A stretch of 64,000 nt of DNA. Origin: a virus. Shown here piece by piece: positions 35,274 to 46,978 of this stretch. Positions within the stretch are counted from its first letter, which is position 1; every line of letters starts with the position of its first letter. Where the stretch lies: IMG/VR virus record IMGVR_UViG_3300024518_000034, positions 62,001-126,000 of that record. The stretch is one strand, 5' to 3'. Below the pieces are notes generated by a model. The model was given only the letters and a program-made list of their open reading frames with translations. It was not told the DNA's origin and did not search any database. A program made the position numbers and the translations under genes.

Positions 35274-35289
35274 TAGTTTATTTAACTAT
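35273..35289 (+). repeat. Short inverted repeat in the intergenic gap
   Basis: ATAGTT (35273-35278) and AACTAT (35284-35289) surround TATTT in the 43-base gap before the next gene. There is no T-tract, so it may be an operator or a 5' leader hairpin; AAGGAG for the next gene follows it. Confidence 0.4.
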
Positions 35290-35316
35290 AGTAATGATAA
35301 GGAGTGTGGATTATCT

Positions 35317-35652
35317 ATGAGATATAATACACCTAAAAGAAGTACAGAAATTCCAAATTTTATTTTAAATGGATTAACCGATCCCAAAAAGAAGCGTGCT
35401 GCTCAGCTTATTGGCGAAGTAGAAGCGCAAGTTGCTGTCGGTCTAAGGCAGGGACAAATGAATAAACAAGCTTTTATGCGACATATACCCAACATTAGAC
35501 ATGGGGCGGGCGTATACGAAGCACAACATGATATGAGTATATGGGAATTACAAGGCGACACAATTGTGCGTCGTAACGATAGTCAAATGGAAGTAGAGGC
35601 TGTTCTAAGCGCTCTTGAGGCTAATGAAGATGAGGAAAATATAAATGGCTAG
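35317..35652 (+). CDS. Hypothetical protein, 111 aa
   Basis: Unrecognised. The basic N-terminus (MRYNTPKRSTEIPNF) is followed by helical content (RAAQLIGEVEAQVAVGLRQGQM) and an acidic end. It overlaps the 1499-aa gene by eight bases. Codon choice here shifts toward CGT/CGC arginine and GCT alanine compared with the AGA-rich genes upstream, as it also does in the next genes. Confidence 0.65.
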   Translation: MRYNTPKRSTEIPNFILNGLTDPKKKRAAQLIGEVEAQVAVGLRQGQMNKQAFMRHIPNIRHGAGVYEAQHDMSIWELQGDTIVRRNDSQMEVEAVLSALEANEDEENING

Positions 35653-38600
35653 ACCTATTAAGAAAGACGATTCTTCTATTTTGAATCTCCTTTTTGCTAA
35701 CAAAAGATTGGCGAAAAAAGTCAATAAATCAATTAATGAGGAAAGAGAAGATCTGGTTGCAAATATCAAGAGAGTAGACGCAAAGTCTAAAAGAGATATT
35801 CGCGCTTATGCAGTGACTCATCCTGACAATATAAATAGAACTCCCGATTTGACACATGATAATAGGGAATTGATTGTCAAAAAAGCTAGCGAGGCGCTTG
35901 AAAGCAGATTGGCAGCTTTTATTGGCAAAGGTGGAACAAATGTTGATTTGGATGACATGGAAATTAAAAGTTCAAAAAATGACATAGGAGATCCACACGG
36001 GAAAGTTATTGATAAGGCCTTGTTGGCTTTTGCAGTTAGACTGCAGACCCCCACTAAGCCTTTGAAAGTTTTTGCAGCAGTAGAGTATGATGAAAGTCAA
36101 GAAACTCCAGAACAGTACAAAGTTGTAGAGAAACTATTTACTGGCGACGGTGAAGAAATGCCTTTTACTTCGGAAAACTTGCAAAGCTTTGTTGAAGATA
36201 ACGGAAGCATTAAAGAAAGTAGCTATAAGACTAATCGTAAGCTTGTATTGTTTGATCTAAGTAGCGACGATCCCAGAACGCATGCGTATGTTGAATTGCC
36301 AGTTAAAAATGTAGAAGCTGCAAGAGCTAAGCTACGCACTGCTGGCATTAATGTTCTTTCAAAATGGCTAGGCGCTGAACACAATGTGGAAGGTCCAGTC
36401 TATGAAGTAGTTTCTATTCCTAAATTTTATCCAGAAATCAAAAAGGTTTTGGCAGAAGAATATAAAGAATATAGCCGCGAACCACATAATGATGAAGATA
36501 AGGCGTGGAGTGACGCTACTGAAAACGCATCAGATTTCTCTGGTCGTTCTCGTGAAAAGAATGCCGCTCCATGGCAGAGTGAAGAAGGCGGTCCTACACA
36601 TCAGGAACCACATGCTGACGAAGACAAGGCACAAAGTAATGAAAGTGAAGAATCTGGAAAATTCCCAGGTCGTGCCCACGATAAGAATCAAAGTGAATTG
36701 TCTAGACCAGATGTAGATCGTTCAGTAAAGAATGACGAATTTGATGGTAACCACATGACAGACGCTAGAACTGAAAGCGTATCTGAATTCCCAGGTCGTG
36801 CCGCAGAAGGCCCAGTTGCAGATGCAGCTACTCCTGAGAAAATGCTTAGATATGAGAAGAAAAAGGCTATGTACAGTTGCGGATCGGAATGCGACTGCGA
36901 ATGTGAGAAATGTGAAGGAAGTGCTTGCTGCAAAAAGGAAGACGATAAGAAGGAGGCTCAAATGCAGGCTCCCGAACAACTTCCAGGCGAGTACGAAATG
37001 GGTGAAGTGTCACCCCTAGAACAGACCGAACAACCAATGGAGTCTTTAGAAGAAGAAGGACTTGATATGGGACTAGGTGATGAACTAGAAGAACCTGGCG
37101 CAGATTACGATGCTATAATTACCCTTCTTGATTGGGCACACTCAAAGATGGGAAAGAAGAAGTTATCTAAGAAATATAAAGTATCATTGGCTGATATGGA
37201 AAAGTTCGCTGCCGATTGGGAAAAGAAGGAAGGTCCAGAGGATCTGTCTGAAGCCAAGGAAGCAGCCGAAGCAGGCGAAGGTATGGTTAAGTTTACTGAA
37301 GATGACGAGACTCTGACCGCAGAAGCTTCTAGAAGAGGAAAGAGAATCGCTAAGTATCTTGACTATGTATCAAGCAAAGGCTTTGAAGTAAGAGCAGCAT
37401 GTTTCTGCAGAAATAGTGGAAACTGTGCATATTGCGGATCGTTTGGATGTAGTTCTTGCGGCGAATGTAATTCAAGTAGAGGAATTGCATTGATGGCGCA
37501 AAAGAAGAACAGTCCAGGTACAACTTGTGACATGCTAAGTGCAAAAAGTCATCCATCACCAGAAGGATTTCCGGCACCAGATAGTATGGACGGACTAGAA
37601 GGTTGTGGTGACTGCGAGCCAAAAGTAGTCCCTTCGCAAGAAGCTAAAAGTGAAAGTGAAGTAAGACATGGTGGAAAGAAAGAAGCTATTACAACTAGTG
37701 GAGTAGACAACGATCCGCCAAGTATTACATTAGAACATAATGAGATGGACGGTATGCAGGTTTCTAAGGGAGACGCTGCACCAAAGATGGTTCCATCAGA
37801 GCATGGAGAATATGAAGAAACTCCAGGCTTGAATAAGAACCATAAGCAAGATATTACTGATGATTCAGAAGAAGAGCCATGTGACGGTGTAGGTCCAAGG
37901 CCTGAATATAAGCCAAAGAGTAATAGCGATGCTACGAATGACTCAAAAGGTGAGAGTCATGAGTGGAAACCAGGAAAGCGTAAAAGCTCATTAGATATGT
38001 TTGACGATAAAGAAGAAGAAATAAAATTCTCTGGCTCAGAGAAAGCAAGACCATCAGGTTTTAATAGAGTTTATGCTAAGAAAGTAGTTGCTGAAAAGAG
38101 ATTGAAAGCGGCTTACGATTCTCAGAGAGGAAAGATTCTAGATGACTGGAAGATGGGAATGGTTGACTTAGACGAGTGCAACAAGAGAGTTGCCATGTTG
38201 AATGGTCAGTATATGAATAAAAAAAAAGAGCTAGAGCGTAAAGCAAGCGATATGGGCCACGAACCTGCAAAAGGTGGGGACGATGCCGATAAGCAAAAAG
38301 GACGCGACAAATATCACCAAAGTGAAACTCTAACTAACAACTCAGAGTTTGGTGATAATGATTGGTTCGATAGGGCAAAAGAAAAGAACCCTCACCAGGG
38401 TGGGTCACATAATTGGCACCCTAAGCTGAAGGGCGATGAAGGCAAGGAGCGTTCTGATGAAACTGAAAATCAGAAGGATTGGCCAGGTCGTTCTAGAGAA
38501 AAGCAACCAGACGATTCCGTAAAGCATCTTAATGAGATTAACCAGAATGCTAAAGAAATGGGTGAAGTCAAGGGTGACGAAGGTAAGGAACGTTCTGGCG

Positions 38601-40136
38601 ACAGCGAAGACGCTGATAAATGGCCAGGAAGAACTCACGAAAAGCGTAAGAGCGATCCATCAAAGGATGCAAGTAAATACATGTATCGTAGCGAGCAGAA
38701 GAAGTGTGATTGTGATTGCGACCCATGTGAATGCCCAGATCCTGACGACAAAAGCGGCGGTGATAAGAAAACAGGCGGTCCCGGTGAGTTCGTTAACGCA
38801 CTAAAAAAAAAGGCTAACGTCTCAGGCGGTGGAAAAGAAACTTCATACGCAAAAGAAGGTAAAGACGATATAGCGACAAACATGCCACCATGGGAATATG
38901 ATGGTAATGATGAGCTAGGTCGCTCTGATCAGGCACAAGATGTGCCTTCGCCACTCCACCGTTCAGAAAATGTAGACGAAGAGTTTTATTCTGAAGGTAA
39001 ATACCTTAAAAGCGGTGGAGCCCACTCGCCTGCGACACGCAAAAAATCTGACGAAGCTAAGCTGATCGACGCACGAAAAAAAAAGCTAGCAAAAAAGTAC
39101 CGTAAATCATATGCTAGTTATATGAATAAAGGCGGGCAGCTAGATTTTCAGGCGTGGTTAAAAAAGAAGAAAATTGCTCAAGGAGATCCTATGTTTACAG
39201 GACAAGAGCAATTAAAGCCAATGACACTTAATGATTTAACTCCAGAGGAACAGGAGCAATTCTTGCAGTGGCGTCAGCAAAAACAACAACAGGAACAAAT
39301 GCAGCAACCACAAGTTCAGGCTAGAAAAAGAACTGCTGGCGGAAAGTCTATGTGTGGTGGATGCAAGACAATGAAACCAGTTGGCGATTTTAGTGGAAAA
39401 CGTTGCAAGAAATGTGCTTCTAAGAAAACTGCTATAGAACATGACCGTGTACCTACAGATATTAGAAGGCATAAAGTAGATCAACACATAGGAAGAGTAA
39501 ATCACTTAGGTCATCCTTACAAAGGGAATGATGTAGTGTTTGCTCCAAACGATTCAGTATATTCTGATTTAACTGAAGGTCGCAAGCCAAATTACATGTC
39601 ACCACTTACAGAGCATTACTTTGTAGATCGTGCATTGCGCGGAATGGATAATGGGTTTTACTGGAGTGGTAACGAAGCTTATCGTGGTGTAGTTGCTGCC
39701 GAAGAAGCTAAGTATCTTAGCGATTCACAGAAGATCAGATTAGCTGAGAATATGAGAGGGTACGGTATCTGGGTCGATGACGACGTAGTTCAGAAGACTA
39801 TAAAGGCTGGAAACGAGTTTGAGATTCAGCAGCGTACAGATACTGGCGACTTGAATAAGAAAGCAAAAAAAAAAGAAGCGCACATAGGAAACATGGATGA
39901 TTTTTTTAAAGAAAGAATAGGATATACTCCAGATTTTACAAAAGCGGAATATTGGGATGAAATAGATCCAGACGACCCAATGGCGAATAGAATTCCATGT
40001 GTTGATATGGGGTGTCCTGCGGGGAGAACGTGTCCTAAGTGTGGATTTACGCCTGAGCAGCGAGAAAAGAGAGAAAGATGGGAAGAAAAAAATAATGAAG
40101 GCCATGATCGCTGGGAACATGCAAGTTGGAGTCAAG

Positions 40137-40144
<8 letters not shown>
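35645..40144 (+). CDS. Giant low-complexity repeat protein with Cys-rich clusters, 1499 aa
   Basis: Not recognised. The N-terminal ~265 residues look folded (LKVFAAVEYDESQETPEQYKV; RKLVLFDLSSDDPRTHAYVELP). The middle is polar and repetitive: a degenerate unit of type D-E-x-K-x-x-S-x(5-9)-(F/W)-x-G-R-x-x-x-K recurs near residues 280, 320, 930 and 975, with a truncated copy near 370. Three Cys clusters stand out: CDCECEKCEGSACC (~420), CFCRNSGNCAYCGSFGCSSC (~583) and CDCDCDPCECPDP (~1020). A CGGCK...CKKC zinc ribbon lies near 1238 and CPKCG near the end. It could be an internal virion or scaffold-like protein, since it follows the terminase genes, but no capsid homology is visible. Confidence 0.75.
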
Positions 40145-41803
<1,659 letters not shown>

Positions 41804-41804
<1 letters not shown>

Positions 41805-42388
41805 TGTCAATTGTAGATAACTTTTATAAGAGAACGAATGAGGGCGAAGTTCAGAAAAAAACTGTTGCAAGAGTAAATGAAAATCAACAGTTGAGCAGCG
41901 CTTTAAGTTTGTTTAACGAATCAGTAGATTCACAAAAAAGAACTGCTGAAAATGCTGGGCGTCAATCCGATGAAACTGTTATTCAGTGGGAACAACGAAT
42001 AAGAGAACAGGGTCGTAGTCAGAGAGGCCAAAGCAGTCAACATGAGCCGCTTTATGCTGATCAATATAGAAAAGCTGATTATGAGTCAAATGAAAGATAT
42101 GTACAAGAAGCTGCTGAAATTGAGAATAGAGTAAGTGCAGGTGAAAGTCATGAATCAACGGGAATTGCAAACGATTTACCTTGGACTAAAGGCGATTCTG
42201 TAACGAACGTTGAAGACACTTACAAAGAGATGGGTGATATGCAAGTAGACAATTCTATGTTGCAGAAAGCTGTAAGTGAAAATGTAATTACTCACGCAGA
42301 TGCAGTTAAAATAAGTAAAAAGGGTAAGGTTGAGGGTATTAATTCGACTATGTGGACTTCAAAACCAAGAGAATCGGAGTTTGAATAA
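41804..42388 (+). CDS. Hypothetical hydrophilic protein, 194 aa
   Basis: Unrecognised. It is rich in Glu, Gln, Ser and Asn and starts on the last base of the poly-Asp gene. The C-terminal ~50 residues (MLQKAVSENVITHADAVKISKKGKVEGIN) look folded; the rest is polar and probably extended or helical. No membrane segment. Possibly a minor virion protein by context. Confidence 0.65.
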
Positions 42389-42390
42389 TT

Positions 42391-42729
42391 ATGGATTATG
42401 CGATAACAGCACTAGTAGTTGGTATAGTGATGGCTCTCATAAAGGTCATAGAGAAATTAATTGATCATAATGGTGAGAAGAAATCTATTCTGATGACAGA
42501 CGAAAGAGAGTGGTTACGTGAGTTGTATACGCAGCACCAGAAGTTTGACGAAAACGGAACGCCAATTTGGTATGTTCCGAGATCATGGGATGACACACAA
42601 CAAGAAATAGTAAAAGCTTTGACAACAGTTGTTGGCGATCAGCGCAGAATAGCAGAGTTGTTGGATAAAATAGAACAAAGATATGAAAAGATAAGTGAAA
42701 CTTTATCTGAAATGAAAAACAGATGTTAA
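42391..42729 (+). CDS. Membrane-anchored coiled-coil protein, 112 aa
   Basis: Residues ~3-22 (YAITALVVGIVMALIKVIEKL) form one transmembrane helix, followed by a polar region and a C-terminal coiled coil (RRIAELLDKIEQRYEKISETLSEM). This is the plan of some holin-associated or phage membrane proteins. No peptidoglycan hydrolase is visible nearby, so a lysis role is only a guess. Confidence 0.65.
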   Translation: MDYAITALVVGIVMALIKVIEKLIDHNGEKKSILMTDEREWLRELYTQHQKFDENGTPIWYVPRSWDDTQQEIVKALTTVVGDQRRIAELLDKIEQRYEKISETLSEMKNRC

Positions 42730-42747
42730 AATATAAAGGAGAATATT

Positions 42748-42960
42748 ATGGGAAGCGAAAAATATAATTTAGGTTATGGAGATTTACTAAAGCTTGGTAA
42801 GGGTGCTGCACTTGCAGGTCTTGGCGCGTTAGGAAGTTATCTATTGCAAGTTGGAGTACCAACTAGTTTAGATAAGCAGGAATGGTTACTTCTTGGTGCC
42901 GCAGCAGGGTCAGTAGCTTTGAACGCTGCATATAAATTTCTAACTGACACGAGCGCATAA
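42748..42960 (+). CDS. Small two-span membrane protein, holin-like, 70 aa
   Basis: Two hydrophobic segments are seen: LGKGAALAGLGALGSYLLQVGV (residues ~16-37) and WLLLGAAAGSVALNAAYKFL (~46-65). A short charged loop lies between them. AAAGGAG precedes the ATG. The size and topology are those of small holins or holin-like phage membrane proteins, but no family signature proves it. Confidence 0.6.
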   Translation: MGSEKYNLGYGDLLKLGKGAALAGLGALGSYLLQVGVPTSLDKQEWLLLGAAAGSVALNAAYKFLTDTSA

Positions 42961-43710
42961 ATGTATTATCACAATAGAGTGAAAAGATCTGCTAGTGCGG
43001 ATTGGAGAAAACCAGAAGATGGCGAAAAGGTCAAGGAAAATAGTCCATCTGTAAGAGCCGCCAAAGAAGCTGCAAGTTACTTAAAAGCGTTAAGATATGG
43101 GCAACTGGCAACACCAACTCCAGTGGCAGGAACAGAGCAGACAAGTCCATTGACGCCGGAACAGCAACAGGAACGCTTGAAACAACAGCAAGAGCAGGAA
43201 CGTCAAGTGCAGCTTCAGCAACAGCAGCAATTACAGCAACAGCAACAGGCTCAACAACAGCAGCAACAGCAACAAATGCAACAGCAACAAATGCAGACCG
43301 CTCAAAAAACAGAAGCGATAGGGCCAGATGAATGGAGAGAATATAGGAAAATGTTTCCAGGTCCACGAGGACGTGTGCATTCGAACCCTGAAAAGTGGAA
43401 CGATGAACCGGGGCAGATAGATATAAACGAACCAGATCCGCCGTTTTTAGGAACTGATAGAGATATCGATATGAGGTCAGAGGTGGGATACATGAGTCGA
43501 GAAGACGCACTAGAAGAATTAAGGCAAGATGAAGCTTCGTATGATCCGACCGCTGATTTCAGAAGAAAGAAAAGAGAAGATTTGGTAAAAGAAGATTTTC
43601 TAGAGCAGCCTGGCGTACAAGAAAAAGGCTGGTCTGCTCCTGTAAGAGAAAAAGAAGAGGCGGCAGATGAGATGGGATATGTAGATCCAGAAGAGGACTG
43701 GAAAGAATGA
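42961..43710 (+). CDS. Poly-glutamine protein, 249 aa
   Basis: Begins on the base after the previous stop. Residues ~63-117 are dominated by Gln (encoded by mixed CAA/CAG), flanked by TPVAGTEQTSPLTPEQ upstream. The C-terminal half is acidic and polar (REDALEELRQDEASYDPTADF) without obvious fold. Such Gln-rich stretches are rare in compact phage genomes. It may be a virion linker or internal protein; no family is recognised. Confidence 0.65.
   Translation: MYYHNRVKRSASADWRKPEDGEKVKENSPSVRAAKEAASYLKALRYGQLATPTPVAGTEQTSPLTPEQQQERLKQQQEQERQVQLQQQQQLQQQQQAQQQQQQQQMQQQQMQTAQKTEAIGPDEWREYRKMFPGPRGRVHSNPEKWNDEPGQIDINEPDPPFLGTDRDIDMRSEVGYMSREDALEELRQDEASYDPTADFRRKKREDLVKEDFLEQPGVQEKGWSAPVREKEEAADEMGYVDPEEDWKE
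43140..43305 (+). repeat. CAA/CAG repeat tract encoding poly-Gln
   Basis: Roughly 165 bases are mostly CAA and CAG codons with occasional Met, Leu, Glu, Ala and Val codons. The repeat is imperfect, as with the poly-Asp tract. Confidence 0.75.
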
Positions 43711-43964
43711 GACAAATTAAAGGCAAATCGATAGCGGATTATCTTCTTGACAGTAGGAAGAGGTCTGGTATGATGGAACATGAAGCTATTCAAGTACACG
43801 ACGTTAGGGAACGTATAGTTCTGGCAGAAATAAATCAAGGATTGCCAGAGAGTGACAAGAGCGATACTGGAGAAGTAGGACAAGAAAAAGAAGACTTAGA
43901 AGATTTAGACGGCAAGGGTAAGAAGGAAAAGAAAAGCCGTCCCAGTGTTGCCTATGATGGCTAA
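43707..43964 (+). CDS. Hypothetical charged protein, 85 aa
   Basis: Unrecognised. It overlaps the poly-Gln gene by four bases. The N-terminal half is folded-looking (IADYLLDSRKRSGMMEHEAIQVHDVRERIVL). The tail alternates acidic and Lys-rich (KEDLEDLDGKGKKEKKSRP). It ends 11 bases before the exonuclease gene. Confidence 0.6.
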   Translation: MRQIKGKSIADYLLDSRKRSGMMEHEAIQVHDVRERIVLAEINQGLPESDKSDTGEVGQEKEDLEDLDGKGKKEKKSRPSVAYDG

Positions 43965-43975
43965 GAAAGGGATTT

Positions 43976-44833
43976 ATGAAGAAACTTAGAAATTTGAGCG
44001 AAGAGGATGTCAAGAAGCTTCTGGCAATAGTAAGAAATGGCGGAAGTGGAAAAGACATTCGTGATGCTGGAATTAGAACGTCAAATGGTGATTTAGTTTC
44101 TGAAAGGCAAGCAAGAAGATATAGAACTGCTGCTGTGGAAACTATTGAAAACACAGACGATGAGTTGCTGGACCGCTTCGTTAAGGGTGAAGGATACATG
44201 AGAGATCTGAATTTAGACGAAGAAGTTCATACAGCCTATCCAACTATCAAAGCGCCAAGGATTCAGAATAAAACAGCTATCATGGACATAGAGGTAATGT
44301 CCCCAGCGTTTGGAAGAATGTCTAAGTATAGTATTTATTTGCTATGTGTTAGTTTTCTTGATTTTGAAACAGGCGAAGTAAAAACGCTAGAAATAACACA
44401 TGAAGATGGCAGAGACGACAAGAGATTGTTGAATGCTGTCTTTCAGGAAATGAGAAAATATACGTTCATTATTGGACATAATGTAAAAGGCTATGATTTG
44501 AATTGGTTAATGACTAGAGCTATCTTTTATGGTTGGGATATACCAGATAGAGCTTTTTATTACTGTACTTATCAGGGCGCTAAGCGTATACCATTATTGC
44601 ATAGGAAGGGATTGGGGAATCTTATTGATTTCTTTAGAATTAAGACTGCAGAGAAGACTCAAATTATGCCTATTGAGTGGGACAGAGCAAACTCGCCACA
44701 CAAGGCTGACTTTGATGAAGCTATGCAGCAAATTGTCTATCATTGCGAGCAAGATGTAATTGCTAATAGAGAAGTATATGATCTCGTGATGAAATATGAC
44801 CCGAAACCTTCTTGGAAGCTATGGCCGCGATAA
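43976..44833 (+). CDS. DnaQ-like 3'-5' exonuclease with N-terminal HTH-like region
   Basis: The exonuclease (RNase H-like, DEDD) domain spans residues ~100-275. Exo I is AIMDIEVMSP (D and E). Exo II is FIIGHNVKGYDLNWLM, with the catalytic Asp in the GHNxxxYD pattern. Exo III is QIVYHCEQDVIANREVYDLV, with the YxxxD arrangement. This matches stand-alone RNase_H_2-type exonucleases. The first ~60 residues (LSEEDVKKLLAIVRNGGSGKDIRDAGI...SERQARRYR) look like a helix-turn-helix. It is the only proofreading-type nuclease visible and might serve the PolIII alpha at 2538-5795, although it is far away. Confidence 0.82.
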   Translation: MKKLRNLSEEDVKKLLAIVRNGGSGKDIRDAGIRTSNGDLVSERQARRYRTAAVETIENTDDELLDRFVKGEGYMRDLNLDEEVHTAYPTIKAPRIQNKTAIMDIEVMSPAFGRMSKYSIYLLCVSFLDFETGEVKTLEITHEDGRDDKRLLNAVFQEMRKYTFIIGHNVKGYDLNWLMTRAIFYGWDIPDRAFYYCTYQGAKRIPLLHRKGLGNLIDFFRIKTAEKTQIMPIEWDRANSPHKADFDEAMQQIVYHCEQDVIANREVYDLVMKYDPKPSWKLWPR

Positions 44834-45549
44834 AAAAAACATTTGTATTAATATTATTAATTTTTACCCTAACAGGGTGTGCAAGTTCTCTTTTTAAAAG
44901 TTTTCCTCTTCAAACTGAGACACCTATTGTTAAAAAAGACTATGTTAAGTTTGTAAAAGTTGGCGATATTCAAATCGCTGATGTTGGGAAAACTAAAACT
45001 GAGACGAACCTCAAACAACAACTGGCTACAGCCTTAAAAAGATATCCTAGGATTACTACAACATATCTGACGGATGTGTGGTTGGTTGAGTCGGCAGATA
45101 AGAGTGGAGATGTATTAGGTAAGTATGTATATAGAGAAAAAGCTATCTACATATCTATAAATGGATACAGTGATAGAGAAATAATTGATACGTTCTATCA
45201 TGAATTAGGTCATGCAATTCATTTAAGTATGACTGTTAAAGCAGAAGACGCATGGTATGCTTTATTTTTAAAGAGATTGAAAGTTTTGGGATATAAGAAG
45301 TCTTTAGGAAAAGATTGGCGAACTGTAAAAGATATAAAAGGGTTTCCAAGCTATTATAGTTTAAAGAGTTTTTGGGAATATTTTGCTGAACATTTCAGAG
45401 TAAGCTCTATGAGATCTGAACATCACAAGAAAATGTTTAAACCAGAACATAAGTTACTTTTGAAACATAAACTATTACCAGTTAAGAAAATTAAAAAAAT
45501 AAAAAATGAGAAGACAAAGCGTAAAAAGAGTTATTGCAGAGCAGCCTAA
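44821..45549 (+). CDS. Lipoprotein with zinc-metallopeptidase motif (HExxH)
   Basis: ATG 44821 begins a signal peptide (KKTFVLILLIFTLTGC) with lipobox LTGC at Cys20. The mature protein has YHELGHAIHL (H127-E-L-G-H131), a zincin active site, and a downstream EYFAEHFRVSS that could supply the third ligand (Glu). Length is 242 residues. The C-terminus is strongly basic. It would act in the periplasm or at the host envelope. The start overlaps the exonuclease end by 13 bases. Peptidase activity is predicted from the motif only. Confidence 0.72.
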   Translation: MAAIKKTFVLILLIFTLTGCASSLFKSFPLQTETPIVKKDYVKFVKVGDIQIADVGKTKTETNLKQQLATALKRYPRITTTYLTDVWLVESADKSGDVLGKYVYREKAIYISINGYSDREIIDTFYHELGHAIHLSMTVKAEDAWYALFLKRLKVLGYKKSLGKDWRTVKDIKGFPSYYSLKSFWEYFAEHFRVSSMRSEHHKKMFKPEHKLLLKHKLLPVKKIKKIKNEKTKRKKSYCRAA

Positions 45550-46762
45550 GGGTCATATTCACTACAACCCTAGGCATGGATCAGTTCCTAGAAAAACTAA
45601 TACTGATGAAGATCAGGAAGTAGTAGAGATGGGGTCTAGAGAGACAGGTATGGGCTCTGAGACTAATAATCAAAGTAGTGAAAATAGAAATACAGGTTTT
45701 CCCTCTTCTTCGAAAAGTGATAGGTCCGTAAAGACGCACGGACATAATAATCCTAAAGTGGACAGTCGCCCCGTCGAAACTTCAAATGAAAAAGGCTCAT
45801 CGACTAGTCAGAGACAGTTGGAGGGGGCAAAAGGCCCTCAGTCGTCAACGAGAGATTGGGATTGGTTTATATATGTTCCAAACAATCATAGCAGAGAATG
45901 TCCAAAATTTTCGTGGATAAATAATCAATGTGAGTGTCCGCCAGGATATCTTGAAGATATGTTTGAAAAAATGCAGCAATGGGAAGAAGGTGGAATGAAA
46001 GGTCCAGACCCTAGGGGTATTATAGGATCTAAAAGAGAAGCTGGAATAATTTGGGTAGAGAATCCAAAAATGCCAGACGGTGGATATTGGGCACACGACC
46101 CAAGTCAAAAAACTGATCCAAATTTTAAACAAGAAAAGGCTGTCACAATTGAGCCACATCCTGGTCTAGAAGGAATTAGAGAACATGAGAGTGAATTTCC
46201 TGGGTATGTTAAAAAAGATACTCCTTTAGAATATAGTGATCTATTAAATAGATTACAGGGGGGAGAAGATATACCATTAAAACAGGAAGCCCTTCATCTT
46301 TGTATAGATGAGAGATTAAGAGGTAACGTCAATTCTATAGTTGAATCATTTGATGATTTAAACTGGGATGATATTGATTCTGTGTCTTATCAACCGATGG
46401 CTGCGGCTGAATCAATTGAAGATTGGCCAACTACGTCAAAAGATGGAATAATGATATACCATGCAGACACCCCATCGAGGCAAGCTCAAGGATTACAGTA
46501 TGTAGAGGAAAATGATTTCCCTAAGAATGCTGTCATGTTGTTCAAAAATGCTTCTGGACCTTTCCATATGCATAACTGCAGATTCCCTATTGATATTATA
46601 TTTACTGATGACGATTTCAGAGTGTTAGCGATTCATAACATGATTCCTGAAGGTGGATATACATATTCGCCTATGGGGACAAAACACGCAGTTGAAACAC
46701 ATCCTGATTGGGCTGAAAATAAGGGAATTAGCGAAGGTGATATCTTATTTAAAGATGAATAA
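45506..46762 (+). CDS. Protein with low-complexity N-terminus and C-terminal DUF192-like domain
   Basis: The first ~130 residues are Ser/Asn/Gly-rich and disordered, in the same style as the giant protein at 35645. WFIYVPNNHSRECPKFSWINNQCECP (around 115-140) may be a small Cys-containing module. The last ~100 residues read as DUF192: MIYHADTPSRQAQGLQYVEEN, MLFKNASGPFHMHNCRFPIDIIFTD, and KHAVETHPDWAENKGISEGD. These match the family's aaxRxxGL, F.M....P.D..F and V.E...G...GD positions. DUF192 proteins are small beta proteins of unknown role, usually secreted. It overlaps the lipoprotein gene by 44 bases. Confidence 0.7.
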   Translation: MRRQSVKRVIAEQPKGHIHYNPRHGSVPRKTNTDEDQEVVEMGSRETGMGSETNNQSSENRNTGFPSSSKSDRSVKTHGHNNPKVDSRPVETSNEKGSSTSQRQLEGAKGPQSSTRDWDWFIYVPNNHSRECPKFSWINNQCECPPGYLEDMFEKMQQWEEGGMKGPDPRGIIGSKREAGIIWVENPKMPDGGYWAHDPSQKTDPNFKQEKAVTIEPHPGLEGIREHESEFPGYVKKDTPLEYSDLLNRLQGGEDIPLKQEALHLCIDERLRGNVNSIVESFDDLNWDDIDSVSYQPMAAAESIEDWPTTSKDGIMIYHADTPSRQAQGLQYVEENDFPKNAVMLFKNASGPFHMHNCRFPIDIIFTDDDFRVLAIHNMIPEGGYTYSPMGTKHAVETHPDWAENKGISEGDILFKDE

Positions 46763-46856
46763 ACCCTACCTTAAACCGCTTAAGTACGACCAAGGGAGTA
46801 GTCCCTTGTGCCATTCGTGTGGTAAAAAAACTTGGAACTTCGCTACCGTAGTCTAG
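46755..46856 (+). CDS. Possible 33-aa zinc-knuckle peptide
   Basis: A short ORF overlapping the DUF192-like gene end by eight bases. It encodes LCHSCGKKTW, a single CxxC knuckle. The overlap style matches real genes here, but the start lacks a clear ribosome binding site. It is therefore uncertain; the segment may simply be the untranslated end before the terminator. Confidence 0.3.
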   Translation: MNKPYLKPLKYDQGSSPLCHSCGKKTWNFATVV

Positions 46857-46891
46857 CCTAACAAGCAGGCGTCACGAACTGGTGTGCCCAT

Positions 46892-46921
46892 AGTGCCCAA
46901 CACTGTGGGCACTTTTTTTTT
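46892..46921 (+). terminator. Strong intrinsic terminator
   Basis: AGTGCCC (46892-46898) and GGGCACT (46907-46913) form a GC-rich stem followed by nine T residues. It closes the long leftward-to-rightward transcription unit before the tRNA region. Confidence 0.85.
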
Positions 46922-46931
46922 GAAAAAAGTT

Positions 46932-46959
46932 TTGACAAGGGTTGGAATTGTGGTATAGT
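46932..46959 (+). promoter_or_regulatory. Sigma70-type promoter for the tRNA array
   Basis: TTGACA (46932-46937) is perfect, TATAGT (46954-46959) is 5 of 6, and the spacer is 16. It sits right after the terminator and 20 bases before the first tRNA. Confidence 0.8.
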
Positions 46960-46978
46960 AGTAATACGTTAATAAGAC

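Noticed and set aside
43031-43883. Two long minus-strand ORFs opposite the poly-Gln gene
   Set aside because: They lie fully antisense to well-packed + strand genes, have no ribosome binding sites, and their Val/Ala-rich segments mirror CAA/CAG codons.
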